Positions 17,198 to 25,865 of a stretch of DNA of 64,000 nucleotides are shown here, in pieces (position 1 is the first letter of the stretch; every line of letters begins with the position of its first letter). This DNA is from Bacteroidota bacterium (GTDB lineage: Bacteria > Bacteroidota > Bacteroidia > Flavobacteriales > Flavobacteriaceae), in assembly GCA_018829465.1 (NCBI GenBank), contig JAHJTN010000017.1, forward strand, positions 124,001-188,000. Reading direction: 5' to 3'. A program made the translations under genes and the position numbers. The notes under the pieces were generated by a model. That model did not search any database. It was given only the letters and a program-made list of their open reading frames with translations, and was not told where the DNA came from.

Positions 17198-18649
17198 TCA
17201 AATCAAATCCCAACCACTTCTGTAGGATCTCTTTACAAACTGGTTAACATCATCAAAATTGGTTACTTTCATGTTTTCGTAGTCCCACAACAATTTGATG
17301 TCTCTACCCGGATAGTCAAATCCACGTCCGTTTTCTCGAGGCTTTCTGAGGTCTGTTCCCCTAATGGCTAAGTTGGCCATCAGTAAAGTTTCTGTCAGAG
17401 GTCCGGAAATTTCAAAAGGCGCACTGAGTTCTTTGTTTCCGTAACCGGCAATACAGCCTTCCACCCACTGTGCATAGTGCCCGTCTGCACCGTCGGGAAC
17501 ACGAGCTATGGTTTGTGGCACTTGAATCATATCGGTAAGTGAAGTAGGCAGCAATCTTGGATTGGCACCATATGTGTCGCACATCATTTTCCCCTTAGTG
17601 CCAATCATCAGCACCCCGTTACCACCATCGCCAAAAATTTCGCCGGGACCCAATTCTTCTGGTCGGGAGGGTTGAATGCCACCATCCATCCAGTGAAGCG
17701 TCAAATCGCCATCCGTTTTGTCATTTTCTGGAAAGGTTAAGGTAGCATGGCTGGAAGGGGGGCAACTTTCCGGGAAATAACCTCGCTGAAATTCGTCCAC
17801 ATAAACACTTCCTACACTGCAATGTACATCTTTAGGATATTGAAGTCCTAAGATGCGAAAGGGTGCTTCTACCAAATGGCAGCCCATATCGCCAAGTGCT
17901 CCGGTGCCGTAGTCCCACCATCCGCGCCAGTTAAACGGAACAACTTTATCTCGATAGTCTTTAAACGGCGCAGTTCCTAGCCACAAATCCCAATCTAGCG
18001 TTTTCGGGATTTTAGCTTTTTGGTCGGACCACGGGATACCTTGTGGCCAAACCGGTCTGTTTGTCCAGCAATACACCGTGTGTACTTTGCCGATGATACC
18101 GGCGCTATACCAATCCATCATTTGTCGCACACCGTCTCCTGAGGCACCTTGATTGCCCATCTGGGTGACCACCTTGTATTGTTTGGCAGCCTCGGTGAGT
18201 TTTCTTGCTTCGTAAATATCGTGTGTCAGTGGTTTTTGCACATAGACATGTTTGCCCAGTTGCATGGCTGCATAGGCTTGCACAGCGTGGTTGTGATCGG
18301 GAGTGGAGACCGAAACGGCATCAAAACTTCCCGCTTCTTTTTCGAGCATTTCGCGCCAGTCTTTGTAATATTTTGCTTTCGGAAAACGCTCGCGCGATTT
18401 TGCTGCACGTACATCGTCCACATCGCAGAGGAAGGCTATTTCTGCTTTTCCGGATTTGTAAAAACTATGGATGTCGCTCTCCCCTTTTCCGCCCACACCA
18501 ATTCCGGCTATAAGCAGTTTGTCGCTAGGCGGGATAAAGCCCGGACCGCCCAATACATGGCGTGGTACTATCATAAATCCGGCACTGGTCAGGGTACTGA
18601 GTTTGATAAAATCGCGTCTGGTTGGTGTTGATTTTTTTGAAGTGTTCAT
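17198..18649 (-). CDS. Tat-exported Gfo/Idh/MocA family oxidoreductase
   Basis: 483 aa. The N-terminus TRRDFIKLSTLTSAGFMIV is a twin-arginine signal, so the enzyme probably folds with its NAD(P) before export to the periplasm. The dinucleotide-binding loop is GIGVGGKGESD, followed by AFLCDVDDVRA and DAVSVSTPDHNHAVQAYAAMQLGKHVYVQKP, where the EKP-type motif appears as QKP. A GFO_IDH_MocA C-terminal domain follows. Such exported members often act on sugars or glycosides; the substrate is unknown. No sugar-degradation genes flank it. Confidence 0.88.
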   Translation of the reverse strand: MNTSKKSTPTRRDFIKLSTLTSAGFMIVPRHVLGGPGFIPPSDKLLIAGIGVGGKGESDIHSFYKSGKAEIAFLCDVDDVRAAKSRERFPKAKYYKDWREMLEKEAGSFDAVSVSTPDHNHAVQAYAAMQLGKHVYVQKPLTHDIYEARKLTEAAKQYKVVTQMGNQGASGDGVRQMMDWYSAGIIGKVHTVYCWTNRPVWPQGIPWSDQKAKIPKTLDWDLWLGTAPFKDYRDKVVPFNWRGWWDYGTGALGDMGCHLVEAPFRILGLQYPKDVHCSVGSVYVDEFQRGYFPESCPPSSHATLTFPENDKTDGDLTLHWMDGGIQPSRPEELGPGEIFGDGGNGVLMIGTKGKMMCDTYGANPRLLPTSLTDMIQVPQTIARVPDGADGHYAQWVEGCIAGYGNKELSAPFEISGPLTETLLMANLAIRGTDLRKPRENGRGFDYPGRDIKLLWDYENMKVTNFDDVNQFVKRSYRSGWDLI

Positions 18650-18803
18650 GGTTTGTTTTAAGGTTATTGAGGTTTTAATACCCTAAAATTAAAAATTAAT
18701 TCGACCCTGTGTAGAACAAATTAAAAAATTGAATTAATTTAACAATATTTAACAATAACCCCAAAGTAAACGTTTTATTTAAAAAAAAGACGCTTCTTAT
18801 AGA

Positions 18804-18831
18804 TTGCTTTTCAAAAATTCACTTATTTTCG
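18804..18831 (+). promoter_or_regulatory. candidate promoter of ddl
   Basis: TTG at 18804-18806 and TATTTTCG at 18824-18831 with 17 nt between. The second box differs from TAnnTTTG at one position. The ddl start follows 17 nt downstream. Confidence 0.4.
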
Positions 18832-18848
18832 TTTGTAAATACAGTTTT

Positions 18849-19838
18849 ATGCAACCTCTAAAAGTTGCCGTCATCATGGGCGGTTTCTCCGAAGAATACA
18901 AAATTTCACTCAAAAGTGGTGCTGTGGTGATGAAACACCTCAATTCGCAACAATTTGAGGCTTATGCCATCATCATTACAAAGAAATTGTGGTACTACAC
19001 GGATGATTGTGGCCGTCAAGTTCCTGTGAATAAACACGATTTTTCCATAGTCGTAGATGACAAAAAAATATGTTTTGATGTGGTTTTTAATGCCATACAC
19101 GGTACGCCCGGTGAAGATGGTTTGATTCAGGCTTATTTTGATTTAATTGGCTTGCCTCAAACCTCTTGTGGTGCCTATCAAGCTGCCATCACTTTCAACA
19201 AAAGAGATTTGCTTTCCATTTTGAAACCTTATGGGATTCGGATGGCAAATTCTTATTTTGTGAACAAGGGAGACATTATAGATACCAATGCCATCATTGC
19301 TCGTATAGGGCTGCCTTGTTTTGTGAAGGCCAACCGATCAGGCAGCAGCTACGGCATATACAAAGTTCATCAAATTGAAGACTTGCTTCCATCAGTGGTA
19401 AAAGCCTTTGAGGTGGACGACGCCGTTCTCATTGAATCTTTTTTGGATGGTAGAGAAGTTTCGGTGGGTGTGATTCAATATCAAGGCGAAACCTTTGTTT
19501 TGCCGATAACAGAAATCATCACGGAAAATGAATTTTTTGATTACGAAGCCAAATACTTAGGTAAATCGGATGAGGTTACGCCCGCCGATATACCGGAGTC
19601 ATGGGCAACAAAGGTGTCTGCTGTAGCCAAAAAAATATATGATGTTTTGGGAATGAAGGGATTTTCTCGTTCCGAATTTATATTTGTGGATGGTGAACCT
19701 CATTTGTTGGAAGTTAATACCGTACCCGGGTTAACAGAACAATCGCTTTTGCCCCAACAGGCCGAAAAAGCAGGAATTTCACTGAAAAATCTTTTTGAAA
19801 ATGCCATCTATGAAGCCTTGAAAACTTCAACAAGTTGA
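18849..19838 (+). CDS. ddl: D-alanine--D-alanine ligase
   Basis: 329 aa ATP-grasp enzyme joining two D-alanines for the peptidoglycan stem peptide. It starts at ATG 18849 (MQPLKVAVIMGGFSEEYKISLKSG); an in-frame TTG further upstream is not needed. Also visible are NAIHGTPGEDGLIQAYFDLIGLPQTSCG, the ATP-grasp loop KANRSGSSYGIYKV, SVGVIQYQG and the C-terminal metal-binding LLEVNTVPGLTEQSL. Its stop overlaps the TTG start of the acyltransferase gene (TTGA). Confidence 0.95.
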   Translation: MQPLKVAVIMGGFSEEYKISLKSGAVVMKHLNSQQFEAYAIIITKKLWYYTDDCGRQVPVNKHDFSIVVDDKKICFDVVFNAIHGTPGEDGLIQAYFDLIGLPQTSCGAYQAAITFNKRDLLSILKPYGIRMANSYFVNKGDIIDTNAIIARIGLPCFVKANRSGSSYGIYKVHQIEDLLPSVVKAFEVDDAVLIESFLDGREVSVGVIQYQGETFVLPITEIITENEFFDYEAKYLGKSDEVTPADIPESWATKVSAVAKKIYDVLGMKGFSRSEFIFVDGEPHLLEVNTVPGLTEQSLLPQQAEKAGISLKNLFENAIYEALKTSTS

Positions 19839-20926
19839 TTTCTGAAAATAGAATATTTGGTTTGGATGTGATGCGGGCTGCGGCTATTTTGATGGTTGTA
19901 TTAGGCCATTGGACTTGGCTCAGCGGTTTTGCGTTGTCAAACTTTTGGGTGCAAGTAGCCGAACTCTTATCTTTTTGGGGGGTAGAAGTGTTTTTTGTGT
20001 TGAGCGGTTTTCTTATTGGGCGTATTCTTTTTGACAATTTTGTAAACCACACTTTTACCTTCAAAGCCTGCAAAAGATTTTTGATGCGTCGGTGGTTTCG
20101 AACATTGCCCAATTATTACCTGATTTTGTTTGTAAATTTTCTCATAGCCGACACTTTGGGATATGGTGTTGAAAATGGAGTCAGTTATTTCTTTTTTCTT
20201 CAAAATTTCAGTTCCAATCTCATCGATTTTTTTCCCGAATCCTGGAGCCTGTCTGTTGAAGAATGGGCTTACCTCCTACTCGCTTTGGGCCTTTTTGCCA
20301 CCTCTGTTTTTATCAAGAAAAACAAGGTGAAAATCTTTTTGATTTTGACAGCTTCTCTTTGGTTTGTTTTTGTTTTCACAAAAGTGATATTTTTTAAAAA
20401 CGCTGATATTTTTTCATGGAATGAGGCACTCAAAACGGTAGTTATTTTCCGGATTGACGCCATCCTCACCGGTGTTTTGGCTGCGTGGTTGCTCAAACAG
20501 TATGCAAACTTTTGCCTTTTTTATAAAAATAGCATTGCTTTACTCGGTTGTTTGGTACTCTTCTTTTTAGCCTTTTTACTTCCCAAGCTGGGGCTGGAAA
20601 ATACAAATTCCTTTTTCTGGACGGTTTTATACCTGCCTATAACATCTATCGGGTTTGCCTGTTTTTTGCCGCTGCTGTACGTCTGGAAAACAAACAAATC
20701 TATTTTATCCAAACCCGTTACCTATCTCAGTAAGATATCGTATTCGGTATATTTACTGCATTACAGCATCGTTTTGCAATGGATAAATTACTTCTTGAGA
20801 GGCGCCGAAGCAACAGGCTACTTTTTGATCAACAGTTTGCTGTACATGAGTATTACCATTGTTTTGAGCGCAATACTTTACGAGAATTACGAAAAACCCA
20901 TGATGCAGCTCCGCAATAGGTTTTGA
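19835..20926 (+). CDS. acyltransferase-3 (OafA-like) integral membrane protein
   Basis: 363 aa with about ten transmembrane helices. The N-terminus RIFGLDVMRAAAILMVVLGHW and WGVEVFFVLSGFLIGRIL are typical of acyltransferase-3 proteins, with the probable catalytic His in LGHW. SWSLSVEEWAYLL is also characteristic. It would transfer acetyl or other acyl groups to a cell-surface sugar. The start is TTG at 19835 inside the TTGA overlap with the ddl stop; the first ATG is 12 codons in and would cut the conserved N-terminus. The acceptor is unknown. Confidence 0.85.
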   Translation: MISENRIFGLDVMRAAAILMVVLGHWTWLSGFALSNFWVQVAELLSFWGVEVFFVLSGFLIGRILFDNFVNHTFTFKACKRFLMRRWFRTLPNYYLILFVNFLIADTLGYGVENGVSYFFFLQNFSSNLIDFFPESWSLSVEEWAYLLLALGLFATSVFIKKNKVKIFLILTASLWFVFVFTKVIFFKNADIFSWNEALKTVVIFRIDAILTGVLAAWLLKQYANFCLFYKNSIALLGCLVLFFLAFLLPKLGLENTNSFFWTVLYLPITSIGFACFLPLLYVWKTNKSILSKPVTYLSKISYSVYLLHYSIVLQWINYFLRGAEATGYFLINSLLYMSITIVLSAILYENYEKPMMQLRNRF

Positions 20927-21005
20927 AAGTCTATTTGGAACCCAATATTTACCATAGCTATTTAGTAACAAAAAGTGTAAAGATTTGTAAATTGCCTTCA
21001 AAAAA

Positions 21006-21647
21006 ATGAAAAAGAAATTTCTCGTCTGCTTACTCTTCACCGTATCTATTTTGGCTTGTCAAAACACTTCCAGTCAAAAGAAACCCCACTCGGCAGCATT
21101 TGCAAGCACATCTGAAGTCGCGTATTTTGCCAGCGGTTGTTTTTGGTGTGTAGAGGCTATTTTTGAAAGTGTAAAAGGTGTACATGAAGTGATATCGGGT
21201 TACAGTGGTGGTTTCGATAAAAGCCCAACCTACTACGAAGTGAGCAACGGCACCACAGGGCATGCTGAAACAGTAGCTGTTTTCTATGACCCTAAAAAGA
21301 TTACTTACCAAACTTTGCTCGAGGTATTCTTTGGTTCTCACGACCCTACCACGCTGAACCGGCAAGGTCCCGATCGTGGTTCGCAGTATCGGTCGGCTAT
21401 TTTTTACAGAGGCGAAAAAGAAAAAACAGCGGCCTTGTCTTATATAGAAAAGCTCCGTACTGAAAAGATTTTCAAGGCTGACATTGTGACGGAGGTTGTA
21501 CCGTTTGTCAAATTTTACGAAGCGGAAGATTACCATCAAGATTACGAACGCAACAACCCGAACAACCCGTACATTCAAAATGTTTCCATACCACGACTGC
21601 GACAATTTCAAGCAAAATTCTCGGCACTACTCAAAGAAAATCATTGA
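21006..21647 (+). CDS. msrA: peptide methionine sulfoxide reductase A, lipoprotein form
   Basis: 213 aa. A lipoprotein signal (VSILAC, Cys18) precedes the MsrA domain, so this copy acts in the envelope. The active-site motif GCFWCVEAIFE carries the nucleophilic Cys45. GYSGGFDKSPTYYEVSNGTTGHAE, VFFGSHDPTTLNRQGPDRGSQYRSAIFY and the C-terminal EDYHQDY complete the signature. It reduces methionine-S-sulfoxide in oxidised proteins. No obvious Cys is available C-terminally, so Cys48 or a partner may resolve the intermediate. Confidence 0.94.
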   Translation: MKKKFLVCLLFTVSILACQNTSSQKKPHSAAFASTSEVAYFASGCFWCVEAIFESVKGVHEVISGYSGGFDKSPTYYEVSNGTTGHAETVAVFYDPKKITYQTLLEVFFGSHDPTTLNRQGPDRGSQYRSAIFYRGEKEKTAALSYIEKLRTEKIFKADIVTEVVPFVKFYEAEDYHQDYERNNPNNPYIQNVSIPRLRQFQAKFSALLKENH

Positions 21648-21675
21648 GTCGAATTTCTACTCGCCGCTATTTTCG
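21644..21675 (+). promoter_or_regulatory. candidate promoter of the aldose epimerase gene
   Basis: TTG 21644-21646 and TATTTTCG 21668-21675, 21 nt apart. The first element overlaps the msrA stop codon. The TTG start codon follows 27 nt downstream of the second box. Confidence 0.4.
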
Positions 21676-21702
21676 TAAATTCGCCGATAGATTTTTTGAA
21701 AT

Positions 21703-22656
21703 TTGGAAAAACACACCATAGAGAATCGATTTATAGCACTGAGTGCTATTGAATTAGGCGCAACGCTTCACCAAGTTTGGGTAAAAGATAAAAATGACGT
21801 TTCGCAAAACATTATTCTCGGATTTGAAGACACGCAGCAGTACGCCGACAATCCTTTTAGCATAGGCGCTACTATTGGCCGATACGCGGGTCGAATTTCC
21901 GGAGGTGGATTCCACATCAACCACAAACGATTCGAACTCTATCAAGAAGACGGTGTACACCTCCACGGAGGTCACGTGGGTTTCGGTCAGTTAATGTGGA
22001 CTTTGGAATCCAAAACGGAAAGCGAAATCATCTTTACAATTTTAAGCCCGGACGGGCAAGAAGGTTATCCCGGCAATGTAGAAGTTAAGGCCGAGTATCG
22101 TTTGCTTGAAAATGGTTTTGAAATAGTATATAGTGCCAAAACTGACGCACCTACTTACCTGAATCTCACCAACCACGCCTACTACAATTTGGCTGGAAAA
22201 GGCCATATCCTCAATCACTCGTTGAAGCTCAACAGCCAATCCTATTTGGAAACAGATGCTAAGCTGCTCCCTTCCGGAAAATTGCTTTCCGTTTCAGCAA
22301 CACCTTTAGATTTTATGTCCAATAGAGCCATCGGGGCACACCAAGCATTTAAAGGAATTGACGACTGTTTTTTATTGAACAAAGAAACTGACCTAGCTGC
22401 CGAACTCTTTGCCTCGGAAACCGGTATACGCATGCAAGTTCACACCAATCAACCTGCAGTTGTGGTGTTTACACCACCCGATTTTCAAAAGCAAAATAAC
22501 TTATTTGAAAATAGGTACGATCGGTTTTCGTCTATTTGTTTTGAAACCCAATATCCGCCCGATGCGCCCAATTGCAATCAGTTTCCCTCGCCTTTGTTGT
22601 TACCCGGTCAGTTGTATGTTAATAAAACGCAATTCCTCTTCTCTGTTGAAAATTAA
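21703..22656 (+). CDS. aldose 1-epimerase (galactose mutarotase family)
   Basis: 317 aa. It interconverts alpha and beta anomers of hexoses. Motifs: NPFSIGATIGRYAGRISGGGF, YQEDGVHLHGGHVGFGQLMW (catalytic-region His), TYLNLTNHAYYNLAG (second catalytic His) and SICFETQYPPDAPN (catalytic Glu). The start is TTG at 21703 (MEKHTIENRFIALSAIE); no in-frame ATG gives a complete N-terminus. No signal peptide, so cytoplasmic. No galactose genes adjoin it. Confidence 0.9.
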   Translation: MEKHTIENRFIALSAIELGATLHQVWVKDKNDVSQNIILGFEDTQQYADNPFSIGATIGRYAGRISGGGFHINHKRFELYQEDGVHLHGGHVGFGQLMWTLESKTESEIIFTILSPDGQEGYPGNVEVKAEYRLLENGFEIVYSAKTDAPTYLNLTNHAYYNLAGKGHILNHSLKLNSQSYLETDAKLLPSGKLLSVSATPLDFMSNRAIGAHQAFKGIDDCFLLNKETDLAAELFASETGIRMQVHTNQPAVVVFTPPDFQKQNNLFENRYDRFSSICFETQYPPDAPNCNQFPSPLLLPGQLYVNKTQFLFSVEN

Positions 22657-22833
22657 TTTTATATATTTATGGCAGGTCGAATCTATTTGGAAAACAATTC
22701 GTTCAACTTAAATTTAAGGACAGAGGCGTTTTCTGATAAATGAAGCATTGTTTATCGGGGGATTTAACAAATCAATGGAGGTGACATTAAAAACATCATT
22801 CCAAAACATTTTATAAAAAATAAAAACAAACAC

Positions 22834-23385
22834 ATGAAAAAAATCAAATGGATATTAATTGTCATTGTTGCCTTGGGCATAATCGCTTACGGTTTTATAA
22901 AAGTAAGGCAAGCAAACACAAAGAAATACAGTCCGGAAGATACGGTAGGTTATATCAAAAATGATTTACAAATGTCTGTGTTCTACAACCGACCTTATAA
23001 AAAGGGGCGTCCCATTTTTGGCGGATTGGTTCCGTATAATGAAGTTTGGCGAACAGGTGCCAACGAAGCAACTGTTTTTACAACCAATAAAGACCTAACT
23101 ATTAACGGACAACATTTACCCGCCGGTAAATACACCCTGTGGACGATTCCAGACTCTGAGCAATGGCAGGTTATCTTTAACGAACGTCAATATATTTGGG
23201 GGGTCACCAACGAGGGAGTAGCCAGTCGTGATCCACAATACGATACCGTAAATGTTTTTATTCCCATAGAAACACTTCCAGAAGTAACAGAACAGTTTAC
23301 CATTTCGTTTGCAGAGCAAAACGGCCACGTGATGCTCCGTTTTGAGTGGGACCAAACCCGAGTATCTGTGCCTATTTCCTATTGA
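22834..23385 (+). CDS. DUF2911 domain-containing membrane-anchored protein
   Basis: 183 aa. An N-terminal hydrophobic helix (WILIVIVALGIIAYGFI) acts as signal or anchor and the rest should face the periplasm. DUF2911 pattern: YNRPYKKGRPIFGGLVPYNEVWRTGANEATVFTTNKDLTINGQHLPAGKYTLWTIP. No enzymatic role is established for this family. It stands just upstream of the PepSY-like/DUF2490 pair with 28 nt between. Confidence 0.88.
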   Translation: MKKIKWILIVIVALGIIAYGFIKVRQANTKKYSPEDTVGYIKNDLQMSVFYNRPYKKGRPIFGGLVPYNEVWRTGANEATVFTTNKDLTINGQHLPAGKYTLWTIPDSEQWQVIFNERQYIWGVTNEGVASRDPQYDTVNVFIPIETLPEVTEQFTISFAEQNGHVMLRFEWDQTRVSVPISY

Positions 23386-23413
23386 TTTTTTTTTAAAGCA
23401 TAAATTGCCCATC

Positions 23414-23989
23414 ATGTTGCGTATTTACACTTTGCTTTGTGGCTTACTTATCCTTGGAACTTACCCATTGATAGGACAAACCAAATTTGAAAAAGAAAGT
23501 CGCGTCAAAGAAAGTGAAGTTCCCGATGCCGCAAAGGCATTTGTCTCATCATTGACAGAAATTAAAAATCTTAAATGGTATAAAGAAATAAGCACAAGCG
23601 GACATAGCATAGAGGCAAAGTTCAAAAAAGACAAAGCCAAATACAGTGTTGAATTTGACACGCTTGGAAACTTGGAAGATGTCGAAAAAACTGTTGATTG
23701 GGAAGCTATTTCCAAGGTTCAGCAAGATAAAGTCGCACGAAGATTAGACTCTGTCTTTTCTAAATTTTCAATCCAAAAAGCACAGCTCCAATACAAGGGT
23801 AGCCTTGAAGATCTTAAAAATTTAATTCAAACCGACCAAAGAAGTCCGAAAATTGAACTGGCTTTTGAATTGATTGTGAAGGGCACTAAAAAAGAAAAAC
23901 GACAGTATGAAATCCTGTTTTTGGAAAGCGGACATATACACAGTATAAATGAAATTATATTTAAGATTGCCGACCACCTTATGTTTTAA
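23414..23989 (+). CDS. exported PepSY-like protein of unknown function
   Basis: 191 aa from ATG 23414 (MLRIYTLLCGLLILGTYPLIGQ is a Sec signal); a longer frame from 23342 would overlap the preceding gene. The mature part has two beta-alpha segments resembling PepSY/DUF2874-like putative beta-lactamase-inhibitor-fold units (VPDAAKAFVSSLTEIKNLKWYKE...YSVEFDTLGNLEDVEKTVDW). The family call is tentative. Its 3' end overlaps the start of the DUF2490 gene by 41 nt, so they are co-translated and may form a functional pair. Confidence 0.6.
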   Translation: MLRIYTLLCGLLILGTYPLIGQTKFEKESRVKESEVPDAAKAFVSSLTEIKNLKWYKEISTSGHSIEAKFKKDKAKYSVEFDTLGNLEDVEKTVDWEAISKVQQDKVARRLDSVFSKFSIQKAQLQYKGSLEDLKNLIQTDQRSPKIELAFELIVKGTKKEKRQYEILFLESGHIHSINEIIFKIADHLMF

Positions 23990-24665
23990 AAGCTGGTGTT
24001 TGGCTTTTTTTTTATTTTTGTTTACTCACACGGTTTCATCTCAAACTTCATATGCTTGGGGATTGCTTCCTGCTATCAATTTGAATAAGGGTTTTGATAA
24101 CAAATGGAATTTGAATTTTACAATAGAATCCCGGCAGTTTGTTCAAAAAGGTATTTTTAACCAAACAGCCAACTCCGGATATACATATGAATTGACAGAT
24201 TTTTCTACGGTTTTGTCAAAAAAAATTGGTTTGCAATCCTTTTTAGGCGGCGGTTATACACTGCGAATCAGAGACCAAAAAACGCAACACAGAAGCATAC
24301 AGCAATTTACAGTTGTTAGCAAATTAAACCATCTGAGACTCAGCCATCGGTTTACTTCCGATCAAACTTTTTTTAAAGATGACAAACCCGAATTTAGAGT
24401 GCGGTACCGAATTGGAAGTGAAATTCCCTTAAACGGACAATCTGCCGATGTTGATGAATTCTACCTAAAACTCAGCAACGAGCTCCTCAACAGCTGGCAA
24501 GATCAAGATTATGATTTAGAAAACAGACTTGCCGCTGTTTTGGGATATAAATTTTCAGATACTAACAAACTCGAAGTAGGTCTCGATTACAGAATAGACG
24601 GTTTTATAGACGGTTTTGCAGCACATGTTTTTTGGGTGCGTGTAAATTGGTATGTTAAAATATAG
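23949..24665 (+). CDS. DUF2490 outer-membrane beta-barrel protein
   Basis: 238 aa. A signal peptide (CLAFFLFLFTHTVSSQ) precedes a region of alternating amphipathic strands, including YAWGLLPAINLNKGFDNKWNLNFTIESRQF and RVRYRIGSEIPL. It ends in VNWYVKI, the kind of C-terminus seen in outer-membrane barrels. The pattern matches DUF2490. A 41-nt overlap with the upstream exported protein is unusually long and suggests coupling. Function unknown. Confidence 0.8.
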   Translation: MKLYLRLPTTLCFKSWCLAFFLFLFTHTVSSQTSYAWGLLPAINLNKGFDNKWNLNFTIESRQFVQKGIFNQTANSGYTYELTDFSTVLSKKIGLQSFLGGGYTLRIRDQKTQHRSIQQFTVVSKLNHLRLSHRFTSDQTFFKDDKPEFRVRYRIGSEIPLNGQSADVDEFYLKLSNELLNSWQDQDYDLENRLAAVLGYKFSDTNKLEVGLDYRIDGFIDGFAAHVFWVRVNWYVKI

Positions 24666-24764
24666 TCGAAAGACTAGCTTCGATGTTTGATGAAGGTGAT
24701 ATCAAGCGTAAAGAAATTTCAAATCATCCAATACTTTTCTTACTTTTATACATTATATTTTGCC

Positions 24765-25829
24765 ATGTCAGTGGGTCGCCAAAAAAAACATATCAATCCG
24801 GATAAACTTTCAGAAATCAGAACGATACGCGAGGGGTTGCTCAACGCAGAAACGCTGTCTCAGAACATATTGAAAGGCGACACCACAAGCCTGAGCAAAG
24901 CCATTACCTTGCTCGAAAGCACACATAAAAAGCACCAAAAGGAAGCGACAGCACTTTTAGAAAAAATTATTCCAAAAACCGGTAAATCAATTAGAATAGG
25001 TATAACCGGTGTTCCTGGTGTGGGCAAAAGCACTTTTATTGAGCAATTTGGTTTACATTTTATCCGGCAAGGTAAAAAAGTAGCTGTTTTAGCAATAGAT
25101 CCAAGCAGTCCCGTTTCCGGTGGCAGCATTTTGGGCGATAAAACCCGTATGGAAAAACTCTCCAGCCATCCAAATGCTTACATTCGGCCCTCTGCTGCGG
25201 GCAGCACGCTCGGTGGCGTAGCCAAACGTACCCGCGAAACCATTTACTTGTGCGAAGCCGCCGGATTTGACGTGATATTTATCGAAACCGTTGGTGTTGG
25301 ACAAAGTGAAACGCTTGTTCACAGCATGACCGATTTTTTCTTATTGATGCACCTTACGGGTGCCGGAGACAGCCTGCAAGGCATCAAGCGTGGCGTGGTT
25401 GAAATGGCCGACGCCATAGTGATTAACAAAGCTGACGGCGACAACATAGAACGTGCCCGTCGTGCCAAAAACGAAATACAAAATGCACTCCATATTTGGT
25501 CGCCCAAGCCCGGGAACTGGCTGCCGCCCGTGCTGATGTGTAGTGCCATCGAAAACAAAGGCATTGTGGAAATTGCACAAGTAATCGATTCCTATCTTGA
25601 AGAGCACAAGAAAAGTGGTCATTTTGAGAATAAGCGAAAAGCACAGCAAAAATTTTGGTTTAATCAGGCTTTGGAATCTCAGCTTAAAACAGATTTTTAT
25701 GAAAATAAAACTGTGAAATCGGAACTGAAAAATATGGTAAAATCCCTCGAAAGCAAAAACAGCAATCCATTTGTTTTGGCCGATGAATTATTAAAAAAAT
25801 ATTACCAAAGGCTGTCTGAAAACACTTGA
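24765..25829 (+). CDS. meaB: MeaB/ArgK-type P-loop GTPase (methylmalonyl-CoA mutase chaperone)
   Basis: 354 aa from ATG 24765 (MSVGRQKKHINPDKL); an upstream frame start at 24687 lacks family support. Walker A is GITGVPGVGKSTFIEQFG, followed by AIDPSSPVSGGSILGDKTRM, ETVGVGQSE (switch) and NKADGDN (base recognition). MeaB guards the B12-dependent methylmalonyl-CoA mutase and helps exchange damaged cofactor using GTP. No mutase subunit is present in this window, so the gene is separated from its usual client here. Confidence 0.93.
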   Translation: MSVGRQKKHINPDKLSEIRTIREGLLNAETLSQNILKGDTTSLSKAITLLESTHKKHQKEATALLEKIIPKTGKSIRIGITGVPGVGKSTFIEQFGLHFIRQGKKVAVLAIDPSSPVSGGSILGDKTRMEKLSSHPNAYIRPSAAGSTLGGVAKRTRETIYLCEAAGFDVIFIETVGVGQSETLVHSMTDFFLLMHLTGAGDSLQGIKRGVVEMADAIVINKADGDNIERARRAKNEIQNALHIWSPKPGNWLPPVLMCSAIENKGIVEIAQVIDSYLEEHKKSGHFENKRKAQQKFWFNQALESQLKTDFYENKTVKSELKNMVKSLESKNSNPFVLADELLKKYYQRLSENT

Positions 25830-25865
25830 TGTATTGTTATTCCTTATTTTTACAAAAATTTTAAA

